DNA from: Pseudomonas sp. MPC6
GTDB lineage: Bacteria; Pseudomonadota; Gammaproteobacteria; Pseudomonadales; Pseudomonadaceae
Direction: 5' to 3'
Assembly: GCF_006094435.1 (NCBI RefSeq)
Contig: NZ_CP034783.1
Location: 3,189,001-3,253,000, forward strand
DNA length: 64,000 nt
Part shown: in pieces, positions 18,863 to 28,993 of the stretch
How the letters are laid out: each line of letters starts with the position of its first letter
How positions within the stretch are numbered: the stretch's first letter is position 1
Notes under the pieces: generated by a model
Told to the model about the DNA's origin: nothing
The model's database searches: none
Seen by the model: only the letters and a program-made list of their open reading frames with translations
Position numbers and translations under genes: made by a program

Positions 18863-18898
18863 CGACAAAAGACCGTCCAACATTTTGGGGTCAGTTCA

Positions 18899-18979
18899 CT
18901 GTGTAGGAGCCGGCTTGCTGGCGAAGGCGCCGGCATGGGCGCTGCAAGTCTCAAGGCCGCCTTCGCTGGCAAGCCAGCT
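18899..18979. repeat. Thirteenth array unit, cut by both insertion sequences
   Basis: GTAGGAGCCGGCTTGCTGGCG at 18903 continues to GCTGGCAAGCCAGCT. It is preceded by the IS3 target triplet and broken at CT by IS110 copy 2. Its centre (GGGCGCTGCAAGTC) resembles unit 1 more than the others. Confidence 0.93.
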
Positions 18980-18989
18980 TGTATGTTTA

Positions 18990-19150
18990 GACTTGTAGGG
19001 GTGGTGGGACTAAAAGCCAGCATCTGACTCTAGCCAGTACAGACCGTGGGAGACTTCGCCCCACCCCTTCACCAAAGCGCCGATAAGGAATGCATCGGCC
19101 ATGACCGACGATAGAAGCAAGCCAGCGCAATGGTGAAGCCCCGACAAGCC
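18990..19150 (+). ncRNA. Predicted bridge RNA of IS110 copy 2
   Basis: The 190-base non-coding left end can fold into two stems with internal loops. Stem 1: GGGGTGG (18998-19004) with CCACCCC (19061-19067). Its internal loop has AAGCCAGC (19014-19021) on the 5' side, identical to the REP target left of the cut, and GTGGGAG (19046-19052) on the 3' side, which complements the right flank CTCCCAC exactly and CTCCTAC with one G-T wobble. Stem 2: TTCACCA-AA-GCGC (19068-19080) with GCGC-AA-TGGTGAA (19125-19137); its donor guides are less clear. The layout matches the bridge RNA known for IS621. Inferred, not observed. Confidence 0.6.
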
Positions 19151-19177
19151 TTTAAACCCTAACCCGGAGCTTTCTTT

Positions 19178-20140
19178 GTGGCAATGAGTGTCTCGCGTTC
19201 TGTAGTCGGAGTGGATGTCGCCAAGGCCGAAGTGGTGGTCTATCAGGCCGACACGGATCTGCTGTTGGCCGTGTCAAACGATAAACCGTCTCTTACAAAG
19301 TGGCTGAAAACGTTACCTGCAAACAGCGCCATCGCTATTGAAGCCACCAATATCTATCACCTGGATACGGTTGAGCTGGCTCATGCAATGGGACATACCG
19401 TCTATGTCATCGACGGCTTCCGTTTGAGTAATTACCGCAAAGGAGTGGGTGGCCGCGCCAAAACAGATGCCAGCGACGCCCGTTTACTGGCGCGTTACTT
19501 GAAGAACGAAGAGGAAGAGCTACGTCCTTGGAGCCCGCCGCCGAAGGTCTATACCAAGCTTCAAAGCCTGCTTCGAAGACGAGCGACATTGGTCCAGGCG
19601 CGTGTCAGTTTGACTCAAAGCTGGAACGACGAACCGCTGCTGAAAGCGGCATTCAAACAACAGATCGCTGCCATGGGCCGATTGGATTTACTCATCCAGA
19701 AGAAGCTGTTGGACGTCGTAAAAGAGGCGGGTCTGCTCGAGCAAGTCAAACGCTGCCAGGCCGTAGAGGGGGTCGGTTTTCTTACCGCCACCGCACTGAC
19801 GATGGCATTTCAACGCGGCGACTTCGCCAGTGGTGACGCCTATATCGCGTTTCTTGGAATGGATTTGAGAGTCTCTGATTCGGGGCAGATGAACGGACGT
19901 CGAAAGCTGACCAAGAAAGGTGACTCAGAGATACGGCGCCTGCTGCATAACGCGGCGATGGCTGCCAGTCGCTCAAAGACCTGGAAGCCGTTTTACGAAC
20001 GCTATCTGGAGCGGGGATTAAAGACGACTCAAGTGCTGGTCATCCTGGCTCGCAAGCTGGCACGGGTGGCATTCGCCCTGATGAAGAACCAGAGCGAATA
20101 TCAGCCAAATCCAGTTTTTGGGGCTTCCCCCCAAACATAG
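19178..20140 (+). CDS. IS110-family transposase (copy 2)
   Basis: The 320-residue protein is identical to that at 7345-8307. The GTG start at 19178 has GGAG eight bases ahead; ATG 19184 is the alternative. The stop TAG lies only about three bases before the right core dinucleotide, so nearly all non-coding sequence is at the left end. This is the IS110-subgroup arrangement (not IS1111). All catalytic residues (Asp, Glu, Asp, Asp and the Tnp-domain Ser) are present, so the element may be active. Confidence 0.95.
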   Translation: MAMSVSRSVVGVDVAKAEVVVYQADTDLLLAVSNDKPSLTKWLKTLPANSAIAIEATNIYHLDTVELAHAMGHTVYVIDGFRLSNYRKGVGGRAKTDASDARLLARYLKNEEEELRPWSPPPKVYTKLQSLLRRRATLVQARVSLTQSWNDEPLLKAAFKQQIAAMGRLDLLIQKKLLDVVKEAGLLEQVKRCQAVEGVGFLTATALTMAFQRGDFASGDAYIAFLGMDLRVSDSGQMNGRRKLTKKGDSEIRRLLHNAAMAASRSKTWKPFYERYLERGLKTTQVLVILARKLARVAFALMKNQSEYQPNPVFGASPQT

Positions 20141-20199
20141 AATCTCCCACAGAGGTTCAACGGCTACACTCAGGCCATCAGCGTTTGCGGGAACCCCTG

Positions 20200-21614
20200 A
20201 TGTCCAGCCAGGCCTTGCGGTTGCCTTCCATCGACAGTTTGCTGCGTCATCCAGCCTGCCAGCCACTGGCCGAGCGCTATGGACGCGACGCGCTGCTGGC
20301 CAGCTTGCGCCAATTGCTCGACGACCTGCGTGAGCCGGTGCTTTGCGGCCACCTCGACGCCGTTGAAATCGCCCCCGAAATCCTCGCGGGCAGGGCGGGC
20401 GAGCGCCTGGCCCGGCAGCATCGCAGCCATGTCCGCCGGGTGTTCAACCTCACCGGCACGGTGCTGCACACCAACCTTGGTCGCGCGCTGTTGCCAGAGG
20501 AGGCGATAGACGCGGTGCAGCTCGCTGCGCGCTACCCGCTCAACCTGGAGTTCGACCTGGACAGCGGCAAGCGCGGCGACCGTGACGACCTGATCGAAGG
20601 CCTGATCCGCGAATTGACCGGGGCCGAAGCCGTGACCGTGGTCAACAACAATGCCGCCGCAGTGTTACTGACGCTCAACAGCCTGGGCGCGCGCAAGGAA
20701 GGCATCATTTCCCGGGGCGAGCTGATCGAGATCGGCGGCGCCTTCCGGATTCCCGACATCATGGCCCGGGCCGGGGTGAAGCTGCACGAAGTCGGCACCA
20801 CCAATCGCACCCATGCCCGCGATTATGCAGCGGCCATCGGTCCGCGCAGTGGCCTGGTGATGCGGGTGCACGCGAGCAACTATTCCATCGAAGGCTTCAC
20901 CGCCCGGGTGCCGACCGCCGAGCTGGCGCAACTGGCGCACAAGCACGGATTGCCGTTGCTGGAAGACCTCGGCAGCGGCAGCCTGCTGGACCTGACGCGC
21001 TGGGGTTTACCTGCCGAACCGACGGTGCGCCAGGCGCTCCTCGATGGCGCGGACATCGTGACCTTCAGCGGCGACAAGTTGCTGGGCGGCCCGCAAGCCG
21101 GGTTGATCGTCGGCCGCAAGGACCTGATCGCGCGAATCAAGAAGAACCCGCTCAAACGCGCGTTGCGGGTCGACAAGCTGACCCTGGCCGCGCTCGAAGC
21201 GGTGTTGGGCCTGTACCGCGATCCGGACCGACTGGCCGAACGCCTGCCGAGTCTGCGCCTGCTGACCCGGCCACAAGCGGACATCCTGGCCCAGGCCGAG
21301 CGCCTGCAGCCCGCGCTGGCCAGGGTGCTCGGCGACGGCTGGAGTGTCAGCGCAGTGACGGCACTGGGCATGATCGGCAGCGGCAGCCAACCGGTGGCGC
21401 GTTTGCCGAGTGCCGCGTTATGCATTCGGCCCGACTCGTCCAAACGTCTGCGCGGACGACGCTTGCACGGTCTGGAAACCGCGCTGCGTGGCTTGCCGAT
21501 CCCGGTGCTCGGACGCATCGACGACGACGCCCTGTGGCTCGATCTGCGGCAACTGGACGACGAGGCGGCGTGGCTGGCGCAACTCGAGCAATGGCCGCAG
21601 GAGGGCGAACCAGG

Positions 21615-21618
<4 letters not shown>
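20200..21618 (+). CDS. selA: L-seryl-tRNA(Sec) selenium transferase
   Basis: 472 residues, the usual SelA length. The PLP enzyme converts seryl-tRNA(Sec) to selenocysteyl-tRNA(Sec) with selenophosphate. Visible are [10 protein letters not shown] at the start, [27 protein letters not shown], the [11 protein letters not shown] segment and the PLP-lysine motif [14 protein letters not shown] chose ATG 20200 (MSSQALRLP) over 20185. IS110 copy 2 ends 55 bases upstream, so the native promoter region has been split. Confidence 0.96.
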
Positions 21619-23522
<1,904 letters not shown>

Positions 23523-23528
23523 GTTCAA

Positions 23529-23624
23529 GGAAGGCAATCGCGCCCGGTGGCGCGGCCGGGCTTCAAACCCGGTTGGGGACGGCATCCGTTCCCGGGCAGG
23601 TTCGACTCCCGCTGCCTTCCGCCA
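23529..23624 (+). tRNA. selC: tRNA-Sec (anticodon TCA)
   Basis: 96 bases ending in encoded CCA. The acceptor arm is GGAAGGC (23529-23535) with GCCTTCC (23614-23620). The anticodon TCA is at 23563-23565 in the loop CTTCAAA, with stems CCGGG and CCCGG. There is a long variable arm and a T-loop GGTTCGACTCC. The long acceptor/T helix is typical of Sec tRNA. It starts six bases after the selB stop. Confidence 0.96.
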
Positions 23625-23655
23625 TTTTCAAAAATCTCCCAGCCACCCAAATCCC

Positions 23656-23746
23656 CTGTAGGAGCTGGCTTGCCAGCGAAGACGGCGGCCCATTCAACAT
23701 CGCAGTGCCTGACAGACCGCTTTCGCGGGCAAGCCCGCTCCCACAG
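23656..23746. repeat. REP pair of two types
   Basis: Left arm GTAGGAGCTGGCTTGCCAGCG, right arm CGCGGGCAAGCCCGCTCCCA. The right arm belongs to a different REP sub-type. Confidence 0.85.
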
Positions 23747-23787
23747 GAATCGCTGCCATACACAAATATTTTGTCCAACACAGAACC

Positions 23788-23892
23788 CTGTAGGAGCTGG
23801 CTTGCCAGCGAAGACGGTCTGTCAGTCGACATCGATGTTGACTGACAGACCGCTTTCGTCGGAACGCCGCCCGGAGCAAGCTGCTCCTACAG
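23788..23892. repeat. REP pair with diverged right arm
   Basis: Left arm is consensus; the right arm (GGAGCAAGCTGCTCCTACAG) is rearranged. The spacer has the GTCGACATCGATGTTGAC palindrome. It lies just after the stop of phbC on the other strand. Confidence 0.8.
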
Positions 23893-23898
23893 AGGCGG

Positions 23899-25602
23899 TC
23901 ATTGCTTCACATAACGCCCGGGTGCCGGTTCCAGTGGCGGGTACTGCTCGTTACCGGCGTGCTGCACCGAAGGCTGGCGTTCCCCGGCGTGCCCGGCCAG
24001 CCAGGCGAACCAATCGTTCCACCAACTGCCTGGACTCTGTTGGGCTCCGTCGAACCAGTTTTGAGGGTCCTGGGTGACCTGGTCGTTGGTCCAGTAGTGG
24101 CGTTTTTCCTTGGCCGGCGGATTGATCACGCCCGCGATATGCCCCGAGGCGCCCAGCACGAAACGCTTGGTTCCGGAGAGCAATTCGGTGCTGGCGTAAG
24201 CGCTCCGCCATGGCACGATGTGGTCGTCATGGGTGGCGAGGATGTAGGCCGGGGCGTCGATGGCGCGCAGGTCCAGCTTGACCCCGCAGCAATCCAGTTC
24301 ACCGGATTTCAGATCGTTCTGCAAATAGGTATGGCGCAGGTACCAGCAGTACATCGGCCCCGGCAGGTTGGTGCTGTCGTTGTTCCAGAACAGCAGATCC
24401 AGCGGGATCGGTTTCTGCCCCTTGAGGTATTTGTCGACGTTGTAGTTCCACCACAGGTCGTTGGGGCGCAGCAGCGAGAAGGTATTGCCCATGTCCTCGC
24501 CCTTGAACAGGCCGATGGGGCCGTTCACGCCGCCAATGGTGCGCTCGCGTTGGGCGACCAGTTTTTCGTCGACGAAGATATCGATCGCACCGGTATCGCG
24601 GTAATCGAGGAAAGTGGTCAGCAGGCTGACGCTGGCGATTTCCTTGTCGCCGCGGGCCGCCAATACGGCCAGCGCCGAACTCAGCAGCGTGCCGCCGATG
24701 CAGAAACCCATGCAATTGGGCCGTTGCTCGCCGCTGATCTCGCGGGTCACCTGCAGGCCTTTGATAACGCCGGTTTCGACCAGGTTATCCCAGGTGGTGC
24801 CGGCGAGCGACTGGTCGAAGTTGCGCCAGGATATCAGGAACACCGGGTGGCCTTGCTGCAACAGATGCCGAACCATCGAGTTGTCGGGGCGCAGGTCGAG
24901 GATGTAGTACTTGTTGATCGACGGCGGAACGATGAACATCGGGCGCCGGTACTGGGTTTCGCTTTGCGGACTGTACTGGATGAGCTGGAAGAGTTCGTTC
25001 TCGAAGACCACCTCGCCCGGGGTGTTAGCCAGGTCGAGCCCCACTTTGAAGGCGCCGGCGTCGCACTGACGCATCTTGCCTTCCTGCAGGTCGCTGGCCA
25101 GGTGCAGCAGGCCGGTGATGAGGCTGCTGCCTTGGGTCTCGACGACCCGTTGCAGTGCATCGGGATTGCTGGCGAGGAAATTGCTCGGCGCACCGGCGGC
25201 GATCGCTTGCTCCACCAGATACAGCAGGCGCTGGCGTGGTTTCTTCTCGCTGATCGGCAGCAGCTCGAGCAGCTTCATGAGGAAGCCGGAATTGAGCAGG
25301 TAAAACGCCGCGAGGGAACCGAACAGCGGCTGGCTCCAGTTACCGCTGGCAAACCGGCGGTCGTCGAAGGTGAAGGCCTGGCCGGTCAACAGACGCTGGC
25401 CGAGTTCAGCCCATTGCTGCTGATAATCGGATTGAAGGCTGTCCAGGGTGCTGCGTGGCAGATCGAACCAGGCGTCGCAGTCCTGGCCGGTGAACCACGG
25501 ATTGGTGGCGACCCACAGGCGTAATTGTTGCACTGCAAAGGAGGCAGCGAACGGAACCTGGCCTGACCAGAAAGTGTTGAAAGTGTGCGCGTTGTTGTCC
25601 AT
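23899..25602 (-). CDS. phbC: Class I poly(3-hydroxybutyrate) synthase
   Basis: 567 residues that polymerise (R)-3-hydroxyacyl-CoA on the granule surface. The lipase-box-like GFCIGG carries the catalytic Cys (codon 301, DNA 24700-24702). The Asp lies in ATHDDHIVPW and the His in GASGHIAGVINPP. Length and the conserved Trp-rich C-terminal part (NDWFAWLAGHAG) fit class I, short-chain synthases, not the medium-chain PhaC1/PhaC2 of most pseudomonads. Starts at ATG 25602 (MDNNAHTF) or ATG 25620 are both open and neither has a clear ribosome site. A strong hairpin terminator lies 34 bases ahead. Confidence 0.93.
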   Translation of the reverse strand: MDNNAHTFNTFWSGQVPFAASFAVQQLRLWVATNPWFTGQDCDAWFDLPRSTLDSLQSDYQQQWAELGQRLLTGQAFTFDDRRFASGNWSQPLFGSLAAFYLLNSGFLMKLLELLPISEKKPRQRLLYLVEQAIAAGAPSNFLASNPDALQRVVETQGSSLITGLLHLASDLQEGKMRQCDAGAFKVGLDLANTPGEVVFENELFQLIQYSPQSETQYRRPMFIVPPSINKYYILDLRPDNSMVRHLLQQGHPVFLISWRNFDQSLAGTTWDNLVETGVIKGLQVTREISGEQRPNCMGFCIGGTLLSSALAVLAARGDKEIASVSLLTTFLDYRDTGAIDIFVDEKLVAQRERTIGGVNGPIGLFKGEDMGNTFSLLRPNDLWWNYNVDKYLKGQKPIPLDLLFWNNDSTNLPGPMYCWYLRHTYLQNDLKSGELDCCGVKLDLRAIDAPAYILATHDDHIVPWRSAYASTELLSGTKRFVLGASGHIAGVINPPAKEKRHYWTNDQVTQDPQNWFDGAQQSPGSWWNDWFAWLAGHAGERQPSVQHAGNEQYPPLEPAPGRYVKQ

Positions 25603-25635
25603 GGAAATTCTTGCCCACATGAAAAGACCAGGTAT

Positions 25636-25668
25636 AAAAAAACCGCGGCGCCGGAATTCGGCGCCGCG
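25636..25668 (-). terminator. Strong Rho-independent terminator between phbA and phbC
   Basis: A perfect 10-bp GC stem (CGCGGCGCCG with CGGCGCCGCG), five-base loop, then seven Ts when read on the minus strand. It lies 29 bases after the phbA stop. Confidence 0.88.
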
Positions 25669-25697
25669 TCTTCAATCAAGCAAGCCCATCGGTGTGC

Positions 25698-26876
25698 CTA
25701 GCGCTCGATCGCCAGGCTCACGCCCTGACCGCCACCGATGCACAAGGTGGCCAAGCCTTTCTTGCCGTCGCGACGAATCAGCTCATGCACCAGCGACACC
25801 AGAATCCGTGCGCCTGATGCACCGATCGGATGACCGAGGGCGATCGCGCCACCGTTGACGTTGACCTTGTCCATGTCCCAGCCCAACTCCTTGCCGACAG
25901 CCAGTGACTGCGCGGCGAAGGCTTCGTTGGCTTCGATCAGGTCCAGGTCGTCCAGGCTCCAGCCGGCCTTGGTCAGGGCCAGGCGGGTGGCAGGTACCGG
26001 GCCGATGCCCATGATCGACGGGTCGACACCGGCACTGGCATAGGCCTTGATGCGTGCCAGTACCGGCAAGCCCAGGGCCTGGGCCTTGGCGGCGCTGGCC
26101 AGCATCAGCACGGCGGCGCCGTCGTTGAGGGTCGACGCATTGCCGGCGGTGACGGTGCCGGTTTTCTGGAACGCCGGCTTGAGGTTGCCCAATGCCTGGA
26201 GCGTGCTGCCCGGGCGCGGTTGTTCATCGGTGTCGAAGACCAGCGGATCGCCCTTGCGCTGGGGAATCAGGATCGGGGTGATTTCAGCCTTGAAATAACC
26301 GCCTTCGATGGCTGCAGAAGCTTTCTGCTGCGAGGCCGCGGCGAAGGCGTCCTGGTCTTCGCGGCTGAGTTCGTACTTGCTCGCCAGATTTTCCGCGGTG
26401 ATGCCCATGTGGTAGTCGTTGAACGCATCCCACAAGCCATCCTGGATCACGCTGTCCTGCAGTTGCGCATGGCCCAGGCGCAGGCCGGTGCGTGCCTTGG
26501 GCAGCACATAGGGGGCCAGGCTCATGTTTTCCTGGCCGCCGGCGATCACCAGTTCGGCGTCGCCGCAACGGATGGCCTGGACGGCGAGCTGGACCGCCTT
26601 GAGGCCGGAGCCGCAGACTTTGTTCAGGGTCAGGGCAGGGACGGTATGGGGCAGGCCGGCGTTGATCGCCGACTGGCGTGCCGGGTTCTGACCCGAGCCT
26701 GCGGTCAGCACCTGGCCGAGGATCACTTCATCGATCTGTGCAGCATCGACACCGGTCTGTTCGAGCAGGCGACGAATCACTGCTGCGCCCAGTTCGGTGG
26801 CGGGAATGGCGGACAGGGAGCCTTGGAAACTGCCAATGGCGGTACGCGTAGCGGCAACGATTACGACTTCGTTCAT
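25698..26876 (-). CDS. phbA: Acetyl-CoA acetyltransferase (beta-ketothiolase)
   Basis: 392 residues, the usual thiolase length. It condenses two acetyl-CoA to acetoacetyl-CoA, the first step of PHB synthesis. The acyl-accepting Cys is in [10 protein letters not shown] near residue 88, the His in GHPIGASG, and the second Cys in [12 protein letters not shown] 26876 ([12 protein letters not shown]) has GAGG ahead. It lies 56 bases after phbB in the same direction, and phbC follows beyond a terminator. Confidence 0.95.
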   Translation of the reverse strand: MNEVVIVAATRTAIGSFQGSLSAIPATELGAAVIRRLLEQTGVDAAQIDEVILGQVLTAGSGQNPARQSAINAGLPHTVPALTLNKVCGSGLKAVQLAVQAIRCGDAELVIAGGQENMSLAPYVLPKARTGLRLGHAQLQDSVIQDGLWDAFNDYHMGITAENLASKYELSREDQDAFAAASQQKASAAIEGGYFKAEITPILIPQRKGDPLVFDTDEQPRPGSTLQALGNLKPAFQKTGTVTAGNASTLNDGAAVLMLASAAKAQALGLPVLARIKAYASAGVDPSIMGIGPVPATRLALTKAGWSLDDLDLIEANEAFAAQSLAVGKELGWDMDKVNVNGGAIALGHPIGASGARILVSLVHELIRRDGKKGLATLCIGGGQGVSLAIER

Positions 26877-26932
26877 GCAAAACCTCATAGAGTTGTGTCA
26901 AGCGGGAGCAGGGCGTCCATGCCCTGACAGGC

Positions 26933-27679
26933 TTATTGCATGTTCATGCCGCCATTGACCGAGAAGTCGGCGCCGGTGCTGTAGCCCGATTCATCGCCGG
27001 CCAGCCAGGCCACGATCGAGGCGATTTCTTCGGGTTGGCCGAGGCGGCCGACCGGGGTGGCGGCGATCATGGTGTCGAGAATGTCCTGGCGGATGGCCGC
27101 GGTCATGCTGGTCTGGATGTAGCCTGGGGAGACGGTGTTGACGGTCACGCCCTTGCCGGAAACTTCACGGGCCAAGGCCATGGTGAAGCCATGGATGCCG
27201 GCTTTGGCCGCGCTGTAGTTGGTCTGGCCGAACTGGCCACGCTGACCGTTGATCGAGGAGATATTGATGATCCGGCCCCAGCCCTTGGACAACATGCCTT
27301 CAATCACCTGTTTGGTGGTGTTGAACATGCCGTTGAGGTTGGTGTTGATTACGGCGTTCCAGTCTTCCGGAGTGATTTTGCGGAAGGAGGCGTCACGGGT
27401 GATGCCGGCGTTGTTGACCAGTACATCCACCGGGCCGAATTGTTCACGGGCCATCTCGAAGGCCTTGCGGGTGGACTCCCAATCGGTGATGTCGCCGTAG
27501 ATGAATTCGAACTTATAACCCGCCGCCAGCTGGCTCGCTGCCCATTCATTCTTGCGGGCGGAGTCCGAGCTGCAGCCGACGATGACTTTGAAACCTTCCT
27601 TGTGCAGGCGCTGACAAATTGCCGTGCCAATTCCACCCATACCGCCAGTAACCAACGCAATACGACCAAGCGATTTCAT
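26933..27679 (-). CDS. phbB: Acetoacetyl-CoA reductase
   Basis: A 248-residue SDR that reduces acetoacetyl-CoA to (R)-3-hydroxybutyryl-CoA with NADPH. Motifs: TGGMGGIGTAI (cofactor), NNAGITRD, the NISSINGQ Ser, YSAAKAG (Tyr, Lys), and SPGYIQT. ATG 27679 (MKSLGRIALVTGG) follows AAGGAAAG; the longer upstream frame is not coding. It is the first gene of phbBAC, with phbR divergent 258 bases away. Confidence 0.95.
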   Translation of the reverse strand: MKSLGRIALVTGGMGGIGTAICQRLHKEGFKVIVGCSSDSARKNEWAASQLAAGYKFEFIYGDITDWESTRKAFEMAREQFGPVDVLVNNAGITRDASFRKITPEDWNAVINTNLNGMFNTTKQVIEGMLSKGWGRIINISSINGQRGQFGQTNYSAAKAGIHGFTMALAREVSGKGVTVNTVSPGYIQTSMTAAIRQDILDTMIAATPVGRLGQPEEIASIVAWLAGDESGYSTGADFSVNGGMNMQ

Positions 27680-27937
27680 ACCGTCTTTCCTTTCTATATT
27701 TTGCGTTGCAGGATGGGGTGTGATTGTTCGGTATTGGCGAGGTATGCGGAAGTGTTGGGAGGTGACTGTCTGGTGTCCAACGGCGCCATACGGGTTTTTC
27801 TTGTTCCCTGGCAAAAAACGAACAGGATCTATACTGGGATCAATTATTCGAAGCGAATCACCGGCTAGTATTTGTTTAACGCAGATCAGTTATGGCTCCG
27901 GACAGGACGTTCGGTTCCACAGGTCAATGAGGACGCC

Positions 27938-28975
27938 ATGTATAGAATGAGTTCCGGTTACGCCAACGTGCTGGTCAATACGCTGTCAGCGGAAGGAATG
28001 GATGTCGCCCACCTGTGTCAGGAGGCTGGACTGGACTTGAACATCGCGCACACGCCAGGCGCGTTGTGTGAGCGACGAGCGATCTATCGGCTCTGGCAAC
28101 TGGCGGCACAGGCCAGCGGCGATCCCGACATTGGTTTAAAAGCCTACGGCCATTTTCATCCCGGCAGTTTTCAGATTGTCGGTTACACCATGATGTCGAG
28201 CCTGAACCTGAAAAGGGCGCTGGAACGCCTGGTGCGATTCAGCCCGTTGATCGGCACCGGCTTCAGCCTGTTTTTTGTCCCGGAGCGGGAGCACTACCGC
28301 ATGGCCTCGCTCGATCATCAACAGACCGGCTCGATCAAGCCCCGGCAATATGCCGATGCCGGGCTGGCTTCCCTGCTGGGCTTCTGCCGCTGGCTGGGCG
28401 ATGGAACACTGCCGCAGCCCCTGAGTGTGGAATTCAGCTACCCGGAGCCGCGAGACACGTCCGAGCACCAACGGCTGTTTGGCTGCGACCTGCAATTCGG
28501 CTCGGCCTACGACAGCATTCTGTTTGACGGCGAGGAGCTGCTGCGGCCGTTGAGCATGGCCAACGAGGCGCTGGCGGTCCTGCATGACAGTTTCGCCGAG
28601 GCGCAACTGGATTCGCTCTGCGGCTTCTCCATTGTCGGCAAAATCCGCGCGCTGCTCACCGAGCGTTTGAGTCACGGCCAGGGGCAATGCGACATGGAGT
28701 CGATCGCCGCTGCATTGAACCTCAGCAAGCGCACCCTGCAACGCGCCCTGGAAAAGGACGGGACTCAATTCAAGGACGTGCAGAACGCCGTGCGCCGGCA
28801 ACTGGCCGATTTCTACCTGCGCCATTCTCACTTCAACATGAAGCATGTGGCGTATCTCCTTGGTTTTCATGACCACAGCAGCTTCAACAAAGCCTGCAGC
28901 CGCTGGTTCGGAATGACCCCCGGCCAGTACCGGGCCGAGGAATCGTTCGCGTTCGAGGGCGCCGCGCCGGTGTGA
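27938..28975 (+). CDS. phbR: AraC-family regulator of the PHB operon
   Basis: 345 residues. The N-terminal part is an Arabinose_bd-type ligand domain (QEAGLDLNI, YRLWQLAAQASGDPDIGL, FHPGSFQIVGYTMMSS). The C-terminal AraC helix-turn-helix pair reads MESIAAALNLSKRTLQRAL and MKHVAYLLGFHDHSSFNKAC, ending RWFGMTPGQYR. ATG 27938 follows GAGGACG. The position, divergent to phbBAC, is the one described for PhbR in PHB-producing Pseudomonas, so it is probably its activator. Confidence 0.88.
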   Translation: MYRMSSGYANVLVNTLSAEGMDVAHLCQEAGLDLNIAHTPGALCERRAIYRLWQLAAQASGDPDIGLKAYGHFHPGSFQIVGYTMMSSLNLKRALERLVRFSPLIGTGFSLFFVPEREHYRMASLDHQQTGSIKPRQYADAGLASLLGFCRWLGDGTLPQPLSVEFSYPEPRDTSEHQRLFGCDLQFGSAYDSILFDGEELLRPLSMANEALAVLHDSFAEAQLDSLCGFSIVGKIRALLTERLSHGQGQCDMESIAAALNLSKRTLQRALEKDGTQFKDVQNAVRRQLADFYLRHSHFNMKHVAYLLGFHDHSSFNKACSRWFGMTPGQYRAEESFAFEGAAPV

Positions 28976-28993
28976 CGCGGCGCTGGCCGATGA

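Larger units (their letters stand above)
17457..18898 (+). mobile_element. IS3-family (IS150-group) insertion sequence inside the REP array
   Basis: 1442 bp. Left end TGAACTGCCCCCCAAAAGTT and right end (reverse) TGAACTGACCCCAAAATGTT are imperfect inverted repeats. The target triplet CTG is present on both sides (17454-17456 and 18899-18901) and restores the array unit when the element is removed. It carries orfA and orfB. Confidence 0.95.
18978..20145 (+). mobile_element. IS110-family element, copy 2, inserted in a REP
   Basis: The same 1166-bp element as copy 1, in the opposite orientation. Outer junctions are GCCAGCT/TGTATGTTTAG on the left and CATAGAAT/CTCCCACAGAGG on the right. A CT dinucleotide occurs at both ends, as in IS110 elements whose core is CT. 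The right flank CCCACAG is a REP variant. Confidence 0.93.

Noticed and set aside
21420..21614. Extended N-terminus of selB
   Set aside because: It overlaps selA fully; the GTG at 21615 gives the standard SelB start.
27680..27814. N-terminal extension of phbB
   Set aside because: No homology before MKSLGRIALVTGG, and a good ribosome site precedes that ATG.
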